From Shewanella inventionis (lineage in GTDB: Bacteria; Pseudomonadota; Gammaproteobacteria; Enterobacterales; Shewanellaceae): a stretch of 49,939 bases of DNA. The stretch is from positions 1 through 49,939 of the forward strand of contig NZ_BMII01000035.1 in the NCBI RefSeq assembly GCF_014641855.1, written 5' to 3'. The position numbers and the translations under genes were made by a program. Within the stretch, counting starts at the first letter, position 1. Every line of letters starts with the position of its first letter. The notes under the pieces are model-generated. The model was not told the DNA's origin, searched no databases, and was given only the letters and a program-made list of their open reading frames with translations. Below, piece after piece: positions 16,559 through 25,461 of the stretch.

Positions 16559-17812
16559 CTAGCACAGCACGCTGTTAAAAGGCTCTACGGTGACAGTATT
16601 GCCTTTAGATAAGTCGCCTTGGAATTGATCTAAAATCACAAAGCAATTAGCTAAGCTCATCGATGTTAACATGCCTGAGCCTTGGCTCCCGGTGATGGAT
16701 ACTTCGAGTTCGCCAGAGGCATTACGGGTTAATATACCGCGTTGGTATTCCACTCTTCCTGGGTGTTTACGAATGTCGGTTTGTAATGTGGCTTGGCAAA
16801 ATAAAGGTGTTGTAGGCTTAAGTCCCTGCATTTTTTGCAAAATAGGTAACACCAGTTTATAAAAGGTCACCATTGACGAAACTGGGTTTCCGGGTAAGCC
16901 ACAAAATACGGCTTTGCCTATTTTGCCAAAGGCAAATGGTTTACCGGGTTTTATGGCCAGTTTCCAAAAAGTTATTTGACCTTCTTCAGATAATATTTGT
17001 TTAGTAAAGTCGGCTTCACCGACCGATACGCCTCCCGATGTCAGTACCATATCTGCTAAGCTTGCTGCTTCTTTAAACGCACCTCGGATGGCTTCTTTAT
17101 TATCAGGAATGACGCCTAGATCTATCCACTGCACATTGCTTTTGCTTAATAAACCTTGGATAGAATAGCGGTTAGAGTCATAGATTTGCCCTGGTGCAAG
17201 TTCGCTACCGACAGGGCGTAATTCATCACCGGTAGAGAAAAACGCGACTTTTAATGTACGCGATACTCGTACCTGGCTAATGCCTATCGTTGCTAAAACC
17301 CCCATTTCGGCGGCGCGAATTATGACACCTCGATGTAATACTTTTGTGCCCGCTAGTAATTCTTCTCCGCGTTTACGTACATTGGCGCCTTGCTTGTGTG
17401 GATGTTCTATCGTGATCTGGTTGCCGTTCGCTTGTGTGTTCTCTTGCATTTGTACCGTATCATAACCCGCGGGTACCGGAGCGCCTGTCATAATACGAAT
17501 ACAGGTATTGGGCTGGGGTTTTCCCTGAAATGGATGACCTGCAAATGAGCTACCCACAAGCGTGAGAGAAGTGTGTGTTTTTGTGCTATCTAAATCGGCA
17601 TAATTAAATGCATAACCATCCATTGCTGAATTGTCAAAGGGAGGTAAATCGATGCTCGATGCTAGATCTTCGGCGAGTACTCTATCAATTGCGTGGTTGA
17701 GGGTGACCAGTTCAGTGTCTTGCGTTGCGGCAACTTGTGCTAATAATTGTTCAATAGCTTGGTCTGGATGCAATAATGTCGGTTGCGCGCAAGGATCTTG
17801 ATTGTGTGGCAT
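16559..17812 (-). CDS. moeA: Molybdopterin molybdenumtransferase MoeA
   Basis: This 417-residue enzyme inserts molybdate into adenylylated molybdopterin. It has the N-terminal DLPPFDNSAMDGYAF motif, the MTGAPVP loop, the TSGGVSVGEADFTK motif of the central MogA-like domain, and PGKPFAFG followed by FCGLPGNPVSS, ending in a beta-rich domain IV. All are typical of MoeA. It is transcribed ahead of moeB, and its promoter lies in the 106-base gap facing the GIY-YIG gene. No riboswitch-like structure was seen in that gap. Confidence 0.96.
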   Translation of the reverse strand: MPHNQDPCAQPTLLHPDQAIEQLLAQVAATQDTELVTLNHAIDRVLAEDLASSIDLPPFDNSAMDGYAFNYADLDSTKTHTSLTLVGSSFAGHPFQGKPQPNTCIRIMTGAPVPAGYDTVQMQENTQANGNQITIEHPHKQGANVRKRGEELLAGTKVLHRGVIIRAAEMGVLATIGISQVRVSRTLKVAFFSTGDELRPVGSELAPGQIYDSNRYSIQGLLSKSNVQWIDLGVIPDNKEAIRGAFKEAASLADMVLTSGGVSVGEADFTKQILSEEGQITFWKLAIKPGKPFAFGKIGKAVFCGLPGNPVSSMVTFYKLVLPILQKMQGLKPTTPLFCQATLQTDIRKHPGRVEYQRGILTRNASGELEVSITGSQGSGMLTSMSLANCFVILDQFQGDLSKGNTVTVEPFNSVLC

Positions 17813-17918
17813 CTGAACGTCCTTAATGTATACCTAAGATATTTTTATGGTTATTGAGTGCTAGTATGCCATTTTTGGAATAAGAGTTTTATGATCATAC
17901 TTAAGGTTTTTATCATTT

Positions 17919-18221
17919 ATGTCTCAAGTTAACCCCGTTTCTGGGTGGTATGTATATATTATTCGTTGTGCTAATTCTCATTTATACACTGGCGTGACCA
18001 CGAATGTTGAACGGCGTTTTGCGGAGCATCAACTCGGTGGCGTTAAAGCGGCCAAATTTTTAAAAGGTAAAGGCCCTTTAACGCTTGTTTATCAAGAATC
18101 TCATATTGACCGTAGTGCGGCATTAAAGCGTGAAATCGCGATAAAAAAAATGTCTCGCCAACAAAAAATACAACTGGTTACACAAAATTCATCATATCAA
18201 ATAAGTCCATTAGTGACTTAG
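17919..18221 (+). CDS. GIY-YIG domain protein, YhbQ/UPF0213 type
   Basis: This 100-residue single-domain protein has the motif YVYIIRC around residues 12-18 with YTGVT about ten residues later, an early arginine and ERRFAEHQLGG. The E near the end (SAALKREIAIKKM) corresponds to the family's metal ligand. It resembles E. coli YhbQ, a small GIY-YIG protein with reported nuclease activity. The ATG lacks a strong ribosome site. It stands alone between moeA and the binding protein gene. Confidence 0.88.
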   Translation: MSQVNPVSGWYVYIIRCANSHLYTGVTTNVERRFAEHQLGGVKAAKFLKGKGPLTLVYQESHIDRSAALKREIAIKKMSRQQKIQLVTQNSSYQISPLVT

Positions 18222-18272
18222 CGAATTTACGGCTAGACTCTATTAACCCTATTCACAGTGGATGCGACTTGA

Positions 18273-19142
18273 TTGGTAGCTAAATTATGGTTTTGGTTGA
18301 TGCTATTATGCTTATTGTCAGCGCCAGTTTGTGCTGAGAATGTTGTACGTATCCAGCCTTCACAATCAATAGATAATTCCACCTACCTTTATTATGTCGA
18401 TTTATTGCATTTAGTGCTTGATGTCACGGCTGCTGATTACGGTCCTGCTAAGGTGATTATTTTAGAATCATCATTATCGCAATCACGTGGTTTTAGTATG
18501 CTTAAAAATAAGCAATTAGATGTGTATTGGGCCGGAACCAGCATCGAACGTGAACGTGATTATCTTGCGATAACAATACCGCTAGATGGTGGGTTACTTG
18601 GCGATCGTGTGCCTGTGATTTCTCGTGATCGAGTAAGTGAATTTGCTGCGATTACATCTGCTGAGCAATTACAAAAAATGGTTGCCTGCCAGGGTAGTCA
18701 ATGGCCTGATTCAGATATTTTGGAGTTTAACGGTTATCGTGTTGAACGAGTGATTTCATTTAAATTAATGTATGCCATGCTATTGCAACAACGTTGTGAT
18801 TATTTTCCTCGAGGGATTAATGAGGCTTATGCTGAAGTGAGCGTTGTGGGGAATGAGTCGTTAGTCGTATATGATCCAATCATGCTGCGTTATCCTTTGC
18901 CTATGTACTTTTTTGTTAATAAACAAAATCATCTCCTTGCGCAGCGACTCACCGACGGGTTGTTAGCGTTACTTGCTAATGGCAAGTTAGTCGAATTTAT
19001 TAGGCACCACGCAACAACTGCGCCAGCATTTCCGTTAAGTCGATATCAGCATAGCCAAATTTTCACTCTTGAAAATCCAACGTTGCCTTATGGTTATGCT
19101 AATAGAGCTTATATTCACTGGATAGATGCTGTAAAACAATAA
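18273..19142 (+). CDS. Orphan periplasmic solute-binding-like protein
   Basis: This 289-residue protein has a signal peptide (FWLMLLCLLSAPVCA) and a fold pattern like the family 3 solute-binding proteins. It reads LDVYWAGTSIERERDY, then GLLGDRVPVISRD, with a second-lobe segment CDYFPRGINEA. No permease or ATPase gene is adjacent, so it may be a sensor or enzyme helper rather than a transport component; many Shewanella encode such orphans. The start is unsure: TTG at 18273 gives a full signal peptide, ATG at 18300 a shortened one. The ligand is unknown. Confidence 0.7.
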   Translation: MVAKLWFWLMLLCLLSAPVCAENVVRIQPSQSIDNSTYLYYVDLLHLVLDVTAADYGPAKVIILESSLSQSRGFSMLKNKQLDVYWAGTSIERERDYLAITIPLDGGLLGDRVPVISRDRVSEFAAITSAEQLQKMVACQGSQWPDSDILEFNGYRVERVISFKLMYAMLLQQRCDYFPRGINEAYAEVSVVGNESLVVYDPIMLRYPLPMYFFVNKQNHLLAQRLTDGLLALLANGKLVEFIRHHATTAPAFPLSRYQHSQIFTLENPTLPYGYANRAYIHWIDAVKQ

Positions 19143-19160
19143 AAGCGCCGTAGCGCTTTT
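19141..19160 (+). terminator. Terminator hairpin after the binding protein gene
   Basis: AAAAGCGC and GCGCTTTT pair around a CGTA loop, beginning within the stop codon of the gene. It is symmetrical, so it could also serve the minus-strand carboxypeptidase gene. Confidence 0.75.
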
Positions 19161-19175
19161 ATGTCATTAGCTTAA

Positions 19176-21029
19176 TTATTTCATTGCCCTAAGAACTGGG
19201 TAAATTAAATAGTGTGTGTCGTAGTATGGGCTGCGCTGATAAAACCAACGTAATCTGGCTTTACTGTCTTTGGCAAACTCAGGATCCTTGAGTGCTTGAG
19301 CAAACTCGGCTTGTAGCTTGGGGCTTTCAGCTAACATTTTTTCTGCAAGAGGCTCGACTGCGTAGTCTTCAATGTATTCTGTTTGCGTGAAAATCGTATT
19401 GAAGAATCCCCAATAAAATAATGAATCTTCAGCTTGTGGTTCTAATAGCAACATGGCTAAGTCGCCCAGAGGCTGATCGGTTGCCACGCGCATGGTTCCC
19501 GCAGGCAGTGACGCGGTGACCTTTTTGCTCATGGTGTTTGCGGTAACGGTTTGACGCCCTTCATAATCAGCTTTAGAAAACACAGGTTGGCTGAAGTGAT
19601 ATTGCTGTGCGGTGATTTGAGTCGATTTTTCAATGCGAGTCATGCGGATACCGTGCAGTGATAAACGTTCTATGACAGTGTTCCACTGTGGCGGAATATA
19701 GTAGGCGATAGGTCGAGACACTATGACGTCAGCTTTTGTATTGGCAACAACAGGGATATTGGCATATAGCTTAGGTTCGCCAGTCCACCGTACAACATCA
19801 GCGCCGCTAATTGGGCTGGTTTCAATATGGTAGTTAATGCCTTTAAAATCGATGCCTTCAGGAAGTTGTTCACTTTGCCATGACAGTGTTAATTGACTTG
19901 GGTTGCGGTACTTATCGTCATTAATTGCCGACTTTAACTTAGTGCTATTTTGGCCGACGGTTTTTAACGTTTGCTCGAGCATCACATAAGTGCCGAGTAC
20001 ACGTTGTTTGTATGGTTTCAGGCTATGGTTTTCGATTAATATTGTGGGTAAGTGGCGAGCATCACCATAACCATTTGAATATCTTGGGCTAGGATTCCAC
20101 AGCGAAATTCCTTTTGCCATATCGGTATTATCTAATGCGAAAACTAGCGGTCCAGGAATGTGACCTTGCTGTGTAAGTGCGGCTTCTATTTCTGGGCGAT
20201 AGATATTCTCTAGCCAGTTAAAGCTGCTGGGGCTGTAGCCTTGCTTAACGTTATAACCAAAAGTCACATCGTATTGGTAGTCAATTCCGTCGGTAACATG
20301 CACATCAATGTAGAGATGGGGTTGCCAAATATTGATTGCATGAATGAGATGTTGCATTTCAATTGCATCAGCTTTGGCATAATCTCGATTTAAATTAAGG
20401 TTATTGGCGGTAGTACGCCAGCCCATGTTTATCGGTCCGCGTTGATTAACCCTATTGTATTCACTGCTACGCTCGTGTGCGTCTACACTTAAAATCGGTA
20501 CAAATAGCAAGTTAACATTTTCGAGTAGCGTGCGTTTGTTGCCATGGCTTATATCACGCAATAACATCATCCCGGCATCTTTACCGTCGATTTCGCCTGA
20601 GTGGATACCGGCTTGAACCAATATGGTTGCTTTGCCATTTTGCCCCAGTTGTTTGGCGGTTTGCGCACCTTCCGCTGAGGCGACTATCATCCATATGTCT
20701 CGACCTTGTGGGCTTTTACCTAGGCTGACTTTATGCAATAAATCACTGCTGTCGACCAGGTTATCTAACCATGCCATGGTGTCTTGGTAGTTTGGCGTGC
20801 TCTGGTAATTTTGCTGCTCAAACGGGGTTGCCCAAGGATGTTCGGGACTTAACAGCAGGGCTTCACTTGCACCAGACCACGCTTGAATTGGCGGTAATAT
20901 GCTGTCGTTGATAAAGGTATTTGCTTGCTCGATCGTTGGTTGTTGAACGACCTTTTCATTTGCAATCGTTAAGGTTGAGAACAATAAAAAAGGACTAATC
21001 CATAAACGAGAAAACAAATTGCGCTGCAT
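19176..21029 (-). CDS. Secreted M14 family zinc carboxypeptidase
   Basis: This 617-residue exported peptidase has a signal peptide of about 23 residues. A catalytic domain follows with zinc ligands H and E in QAGIHSGEIDGKDAG, a third histidine in LYIDVHVTDG, and the catalytic glutamate in LIENHSLKPY. The C-terminal 250 residues are beta-rich and unassigned. M14 enzymes cleave C-terminal residues from peptides. This type is common in Shewanella, which live on protein-rich matter, and it could be a cargo of the secretion system nearby, though nothing in the sequence shows that. The ATG follows AGAGGT. Confidence 0.88.
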   Translation of the reverse strand: MQRNLFSRLWISPFLLFSTLTIANEKVVQQPTIEQANTFINDSILPPIQAWSGASEALLLSPEHPWATPFEQQNYQSTPNYQDTMAWLDNLVDSSDLLHKVSLGKSPQGRDIWMIVASAEGAQTAKQLGQNGKATILVQAGIHSGEIDGKDAGMMLLRDISHGNKRTLLENVNLLFVPILSVDAHERSSEYNRVNQRGPINMGWRTTANNLNLNRDYAKADAIEMQHLIHAINIWQPHLYIDVHVTDGIDYQYDVTFGYNVKQGYSPSSFNWLENIYRPEIEAALTQQGHIPGPLVFALDNTDMAKGISLWNPSPRYSNGYGDARHLPTILIENHSLKPYKQRVLGTYVMLEQTLKTVGQNSTKLKSAINDDKYRNPSQLTLSWQSEQLPEGIDFKGINYHIETSPISGADVVRWTGEPKLYANIPVVANTKADVIVSRPIAYYIPPQWNTVIERLSLHGIRMTRIEKSTQITAQQYHFSQPVFSKADYEGRQTVTANTMSKKVTASLPAGTMRVATDQPLGDLAMLLLEPQAEDSLFYWGFFNTIFTQTEYIEDYAVEPLAEKMLAESPKLQAEFAQALKDPEFAKDSKARLRWFYQRSPYYDTHYLIYPVLRAMK

Positions 21030-21115
21030 GTATACCTCTAGGTCATGATGTTGAGATGCTAAACTTAAATGACATCATAGCATTACCCTTTGATTAATAT
21101 GATGCCACATAATAA

Positions 21116-21141
21116 AAAATCCCAACCAGAGTTGGGATTTT
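21116..21141 (-). terminator. Rho-independent terminator of pckA
   Basis: AAAATCCCAAC pairs with GTTGGGATTTT around a CAGA loop, 33 bases past the pckA stop, with T bases following on the minus strand. Confidence 0.85.
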
Positions 21142-21173
21142 AGGCTTATTTATCTAAGGTGACAGTGTGAGGA

Positions 21174-22715
21174 TTAAACCTTAGGCCCCGCCTGTTTAAT
21201 GGCATCAGACACTTGATATTTGGCAAAGTTATCGTTGAACTCTTGCGCTAATTGTTGTGCATACTTGTCGTATTCTGCAGCATTTTTCCAAGTATTGATT
21301 GGGTTTAACAGCTTAGTGTCTACTCCAGCAACAGCAACAGGAACATTGAGGTTGAGCTTATCAATGTGTACTGTTTCAACATCTTTTAATTCACCACTGA
21401 CAATGGCGTCAACAATCGCGCGTGTGGTTGGAATATCAAAGCGCTTACCGACACCGTGTGGGCCACCAGTCCAGCCGGTGTTAACCAAATACACCTGGCT
21501 GCCAAATGATTCGATGCGTTTCATTAGTAGTTCAGCGTATACCCCCGCAGGGCGCGGGAAAAATGGCGCGCCAAAACAGGTTGAAAAAGTTGACTGAATA
21601 GCAGACGTTGAGCCCATTTCTGTAGAGCCCACTTTGGCTGTATAGCCAGACAGGAAGTGATATGCCGCTTGCTCTTTACTTAAAATAGAGACGGGCGGTA
21701 ACACACCTGAAACGTCACAAGTTAAAAATACCACTGCGTGAGGTTCTGCTCCGCGGTTTTCTACTTTACGTTGTGCAATATGCTCAAGTGGGTAAGCTGC
21801 ACGGCTATTTTCGGTCAAGCTGGTGTCGTTGTAATTAGGGACTCGCTGCTCATCAAGTACTACGTTTTCGAGCACGGTACCAAAACGAATTGCATCCCAA
21901 ATTACCGGTTCATTTTTTTGGCTTAGGTCGATACATTTTGCGTAACAACCGCCTTCGATATTGAATACCCCACCAGGTGCCCAGCCGTGTTCGTCATCAC
22001 CAATTAATAAACGTTTCGGATCGGCTGAAAGGGTGGTTTTACCCGTACCTGAAAGACCAAAAAATAACGTTGTATCACCATTGTGCCCCACGTTTGCAGA
22101 GCAATGCATTGGTAATACGCCCTTCGCTGGGAGTAAAAAGTTTTGCACAGAGAACATGGATTTTTTCATTTCTCCTGCATACTTTAAACCAGCCAGTAAG
22201 ACTTTACGTTCGGCAAAATTAAGGATTACAGCGGCTTCTGAATTAGTGCCATCACGCTCGGGGTCACACACAAAACCTGGGGCGTTGATAATTTGCCATG
22301 TGTCTTTGTTGTTGCGGTTAAAAATGGTCGGAATGATAAACAGGTTACGGGCAAAAATCTGATGCCATGCGTATTCAGTTGTAACTTTAATGGGAATGTA
22401 GTGGTCATCGTCTGCGCCGACTTCAAGCTCAGACATAAAAATCTCTTTATCAGCAAGATAGGCTTCTACGCGCCCCCATAATGCATCAAATTTACCAGCA
22501 TCAAATGGGCGGTTAACTTTGCCCCATTCAATGTCAGCTTCGGTGCTTGGATCTTTTACAATAAAACGGTCATTTGGTGAACGACCTGTTCTATCTCCTG
22601 TTTTGGCCACTAATGCACCGTTAGCGGTGAGCTGACCTTCTCCACGAAGAAGCGCGATTTCTACAAGCTGTGCTGTCGTAGGGTTAAGGTGAACGCGGTG
22701 TGATAAATCCGCCAT
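21174..22715 (-). CDS. pckA: ATP-dependent phosphoenolpyruvate carboxykinase
   Basis: This 513-residue enzyme converts oxaloacetate and ATP to phosphoenolpyruvate, the entry to gluconeogenesis. It shows AKTGDRTGRSPNDRFIV near the N-terminus, the kinase loop GLSGTGKTTLSADP with GDDEHGW close behind, and NTGWTGGPHGVGKR. These mark the ATP-type rather than the GTP-type enzyme. ATG at 22715 (MADLSHRV) was chosen because GGAG lies nine bases upstream and the length then equals the usual 513 residues. An ATG five codons earlier is poorer. Monocistronic with its own terminator. Confidence 0.97.
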   Translation of the reverse strand: MADLSHRVHLNPTTAQLVEIALLRGEGQLTANGALVAKTGDRTGRSPNDRFIVKDPSTEADIEWGKVNRPFDAGKFDALWGRVEAYLADKEIFMSELEVGADDDHYIPIKVTTEYAWHQIFARNLFIIPTIFNRNNKDTWQIINAPGFVCDPERDGTNSEAAVILNFAERKVLLAGLKYAGEMKKSMFSVQNFLLPAKGVLPMHCSANVGHNGDTTLFFGLSGTGKTTLSADPKRLLIGDDEHGWAPGGVFNIEGGCYAKCIDLSQKNEPVIWDAIRFGTVLENVVLDEQRVPNYNDTSLTENSRAAYPLEHIAQRKVENRGAEPHAVVFLTCDVSGVLPPVSILSKEQAAYHFLSGYTAKVGSTEMGSTSAIQSTFSTCFGAPFFPRPAGVYAELLMKRIESFGSQVYLVNTGWTGGPHGVGKRFDIPTTRAIVDAIVSGELKDVETVHIDKLNLNVPVAVAGVDTKLLNPINTWKNAAEYDKYAQQLAQEFNDNFAKYQVSDAIKQAGPKV

Positions 22716-22926
22716 AGTGTTGATCTCCATGTCTTTTAGGTCGGGTGTCGTGTTTATCGTTATTATTGGTTTAGCGATTTAACTTAGCTCGGTATTATTA
22801 TTGCGCGCAGGCTATTTGAGCTAATAAGGCGATTGTAACTGAAGTTGAGGCTTTGGTAACGAACAGTTTGGTAATTTTTTTGAAAGTTTTTAATGTTGGG
22901 TTTTGTTTTTATCAGGTTTTAGGCAC

Positions 22927-22953
22927 AAAAAAAGCGCATAACGCGCTTTTTTT
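22927..22953 (-). terminator. Rho-independent terminator of hslO
   Basis: AAAAAAAGCGC pairs with GCGCTTTTTTT around an ATAAC loop, 26 bases beyond the hslO stop. The T run follows on the minus strand. It also works in reverse. Confidence 0.88.
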
Positions 22954-22978
22954 GTAATTGATTACGTAATTCTTTTCT

Positions 22979-23839
22979 TTACTGTTGCGCGTCACTGCTG
23001 TGACTGCCAGCGTATAAGGCTGCAATATCAATAGCGTCAAATGAGTAGATGTTTTTACAATATTCACAGCCCATATCTATTTTGCCGTCTTCCGCCAAAA
23101 TCGCTTCAATTTCTGCCTGAGAGAGTGTCTTAATCGCAGCGCCACTGCGCTCACGCGAGCAGGTGCATTTAAACGTCACGTCTACAGGGTCAAATAAACG
23201 CACTTCTTCTTGGTGATAGAGACGATGTAACACATCGGGTGCATTTAATGTAAATAGCTCTTCTGCTTTAATGGTTGCTGTAAGCGTTGATAAGTGCTCA
23301 AAATCTTCATTTTGTCCCGATTTAGTGGGTAACACTTGCAACAACATCCCCGCAGCTTGTTTGCCATTAGCAAATAACTTGATTTGGGTTGGCAGCTGTT
23401 CAGACTGGTTAAAGTATTCTTCTAAGCATGCCGCTAGGTCGAGGTGATCTAATGATACAATCCCTTGATAACGCTCACCTTCGTCTGGTGTAAGGGTAAT
23501 CACCATGTAGCCTTTACCAAACATTTGCTGCAAGCTAGCATCATCGGTAATGTTGCCATTCCAGCGTGATACGCCACGTAACACTTGTTCATTATTGCCG
23601 TTGATTACCGCGAGTGAGACGGGGCCGTCACCTTGTAATTGCACGCTGATATCACCGGTAAATTTAATTGTTGCGGTTAATAGTGACGTTGCTGCCATCA
23701 GTTCACCGAGTAAATTTTTTAAGGCGGTTGGGTATTCGTGAGCGGACAGCACTTCTTGATAGCAGCTTTCAAGTTGCACTATTTCACCACGGACATCGGC
23801 ATTATCAAATAGATAGCGATGTAAAATATCGTTGTTCAT
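22979..23839 (-). CDS. hslO: Redox-regulated holdase chaperone Hsp33
   Basis: This 286-residue cytoplasmic chaperone is activated by oxidation and unfolding. The four redox cysteines are in the family pattern CxC-x30-CxxC: C225, C227, C258 and C261. They bind zinc when reduced and form two disulfides under oxidative heat stress. The N-terminal start MNNDILHRYLFDNADVRGE is typical. The gene follows hslR by 29 bases on the same strand, as in E. coli, so they likely share a heat-shock promoter upstream of hslR. Confidence 0.96.
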   Translation of the reverse strand: MNNDILHRYLFDNADVRGEIVQLESCYQEVLSAHEYPTALKNLLGELMAATSLLTATIKFTGDISVQLQGDGPVSLAVINGNNEQVLRGVSRWNGNITDDASLQQMFGKGYMVITLTPDEGERYQGIVSLDHLDLAACLEEYFNQSEQLPTQIKLFANGKQAAGMLLQVLPTKSGQNEDFEHLSTLTATIKAEELFTLNAPDVLHRLYHQEEVRLFDPVDVTFKCTCSRERSGAAIKTLSQAEIEAILAEDGKIDMGCEYCKNIYSFDAIDIAALYAGSHSSDAQQ

Positions 23840-23868
23840 TTATACTCTCTTAACTCTTTGTAAGCCGC

Positions 23869-24267
23869 TTAATATTCTTTAAAGCGCATAAGCTGCCGTC
23901 GTTGTTTTTTATCCGGTTTATGATCAGGTGCCGGATTATTCAAAATATTTAGCCGCCGCGCTTCAGCGTTTATGATGCGTTTGCTAATGCTTTCGGGGGT
24001 TTCTTCGTACAGGGTTTGAGCAATACTTGCGCCTTGTCGATGGCCAGATAACGACTTGATGATCACTTCTTTATCATCATTGCCTTGGCGTAAACGAATT
24101 TTTGCACCGACTTCTGCATTCTTACTGGATTTAGTCCGTTGGCCGTTGTAATGTACTTTACCGCCGTTAATCATGTCTTTTGCAATGGCTCGGGTTTTAT
24201 AAAATCGCGCCGCCCATAACCATTTATCTAGCCGAATAATGCATTTTTCGGACGGAATTTGATTCAA
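23869..24267 (-). CDS. hslR: Ribosome-associated heat shock protein Hsp15
   Basis: This 132-residue protein has an S4 RNA-binding domain: IRLDKWLWAARFYKTRAIAKDMINGGKV. It continues with GAKIRLRQG and a basic C-terminal tail (KPDKKQRRQLMRFK). Hsp15 binds free 50S subunits carrying nascent chains and returns stalled complexes to use. The start is TTG at 24267, with a strong GGAGG four bases upstream. There is no in-frame ATG that keeps the S4 domain complete. First gene of an hslR-hslO pair, divergent from gspC. Confidence 0.93.
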   Translation of the reverse strand: MNQIPSEKCIIRLDKWLWAARFYKTRAIAKDMINGGKVHYNGQRTKSSKNAEVGAKIRLRQGNDDKEVIIKSLSGHRQGASIAQTLYEETPESISKRIINAEARRLNILNNPAPDHKPDKKQRRQLMRFKEY

Positions 24268-24522
24268 ATGGCCTCCAAAACAGGGATGATTTCACAGACT
24301 GAGTAATCTAACTGCCATACAATGTAATTATTATTACACTTTGATGGGGTTAAATTGGCCCTCATTTGTGCGCGCAAACATAGCATATTTGGTGCAGTTT
24401 CGCCAATCGATATGCGCTAGGGTTGTTGCTTTACCTTCTGTAGGTTAGCATGACTGCTAAGTTTACTTTTCAACAATTAGAACAGAGACCTGTACCAAGA
24501 CGTATAGAGGGTCCAATAACAT

Positions 24523-25437
24523 ATGGATTTATTAGATAAACTGATCAACAAAGCCGCCACAGTGCCGCATAAGCCGTTAAGTGCTGCTGTATTTTGGTTT
24601 GGATTGGTCGTCGTGTTGTTTTTGGCAGCACAAATTACATGGAGGTTGATGCCTGTGTCATCGCAATCTGCGACTTGGCAACCATCCCCTGTTTCTGCGA
24701 ACACTGCTAAGCGTATCGAGCTTGCTGGTGTACGTAATCTATTATTGTTTGGTCGTGTTGATGGTAATGCTAACAAACCTAAACCTGAGGTTGTTGAGCA
24801 AATTACCGATGCGCCTAAAACGAACTTATCTATTCAATTAACTGGTGTGGTAGCTTCTACTGCAGAGGAGCAAGGACTCGCGGTTATTGAGTCTAGCGGC
24901 CAACAAGAAACATACAGCCTCGGCGATAAAATTAAAGGCACTTCTGCATCATTAAAAGAGGTCTATGCCGACAGAATTATTATCACCAATGGTGGCCGTT
25001 ATGAAACCTTGATGCTTGACGGGCTTAAATACACCACTCAAAGCCAAGCTAATGAGCAGTTACAACAGGCTAAAGTAGAGAAAAGTGTTAAGCGAGTTGA
25101 TCAACGCGATAATGAACGTTTCTCACAAGAGCTGTCTAATTCTCGTGATGAGTTGTTAGCTGACCCCAATAAAATAACTGACTTTTTATCTATTTCACCT
25201 GTGCGCAATGGTGAAGAGCTTTCTGGCTACCGTTTAAACCCTGGTAAAGACGTTGCTTTGTTTAATCAGGCAGGCTTTCAGGCGAATGATTTAGCCAAAT
25301 CAATTAATGGGTATGATCTGACTGAGATGGGTCAGGCTTTAGAAGTGATGGCGCAATTGCCTGAGCTCACCGAAATGGCTGTCATGGTAGAGCGTGAAGG
25401 GCAGTTGGTCGAAATCATGTTTAGTTTGCCAGAATAA
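24523..25437 (+). CDS. gspC: Type II secretion protein GspC
   Basis: This 304-residue inner-membrane clamp links the inner platform to the secretin. It has a membrane helix at about 22-44 (AVFWFGLVVVLFLAAQIT), a homology region domain at about 60-160 that contacts GspD, and a C-terminal PDZ-like domain from about 215 (GYRLNPGKDVALFNQAGFQANDLAKSINGYDL). It is the first gene of the operon. The 255-base gap to hslR must hold its promoter, but I could not pick a convincing -10/-35 pair. AGAGGG precedes the ATG. Confidence 0.95.
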   Translation: MDLLDKLINKAATVPHKPLSAAVFWFGLVVVLFLAAQITWRLMPVSSQSATWQPSPVSANTAKRIELAGVRNLLLFGRVDGNANKPKPEVVEQITDAPKTNLSIQLTGVVASTAEEQGLAVIESSGQQETYSLGDKIKGTSASLKEVYADRIIITNGGRYETLMLDGLKYTTQSQANEQLQQAKVEKSVKRVDQRDNERFSQELSNSRDELLADPNKITDFLSISPVRNGEELSGYRLNPGKDVALFNQAGFQANDLAKSINGYDLTEMGQALEVMAQLPELTEMAVMVEREGQLVEIMFSLPE

Positions 25438-25461
25438 TTTGGCGTTAGAGGATTGAGTAAA

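Noticed and set aside
21220..22362. Open frames on the plus strand within pckA (21220-21597 and 21961-22362)
   Set aside because: They lie antisense to a clear pckA gene, show no recognisable domain, and have compositions expected of reversed codons.
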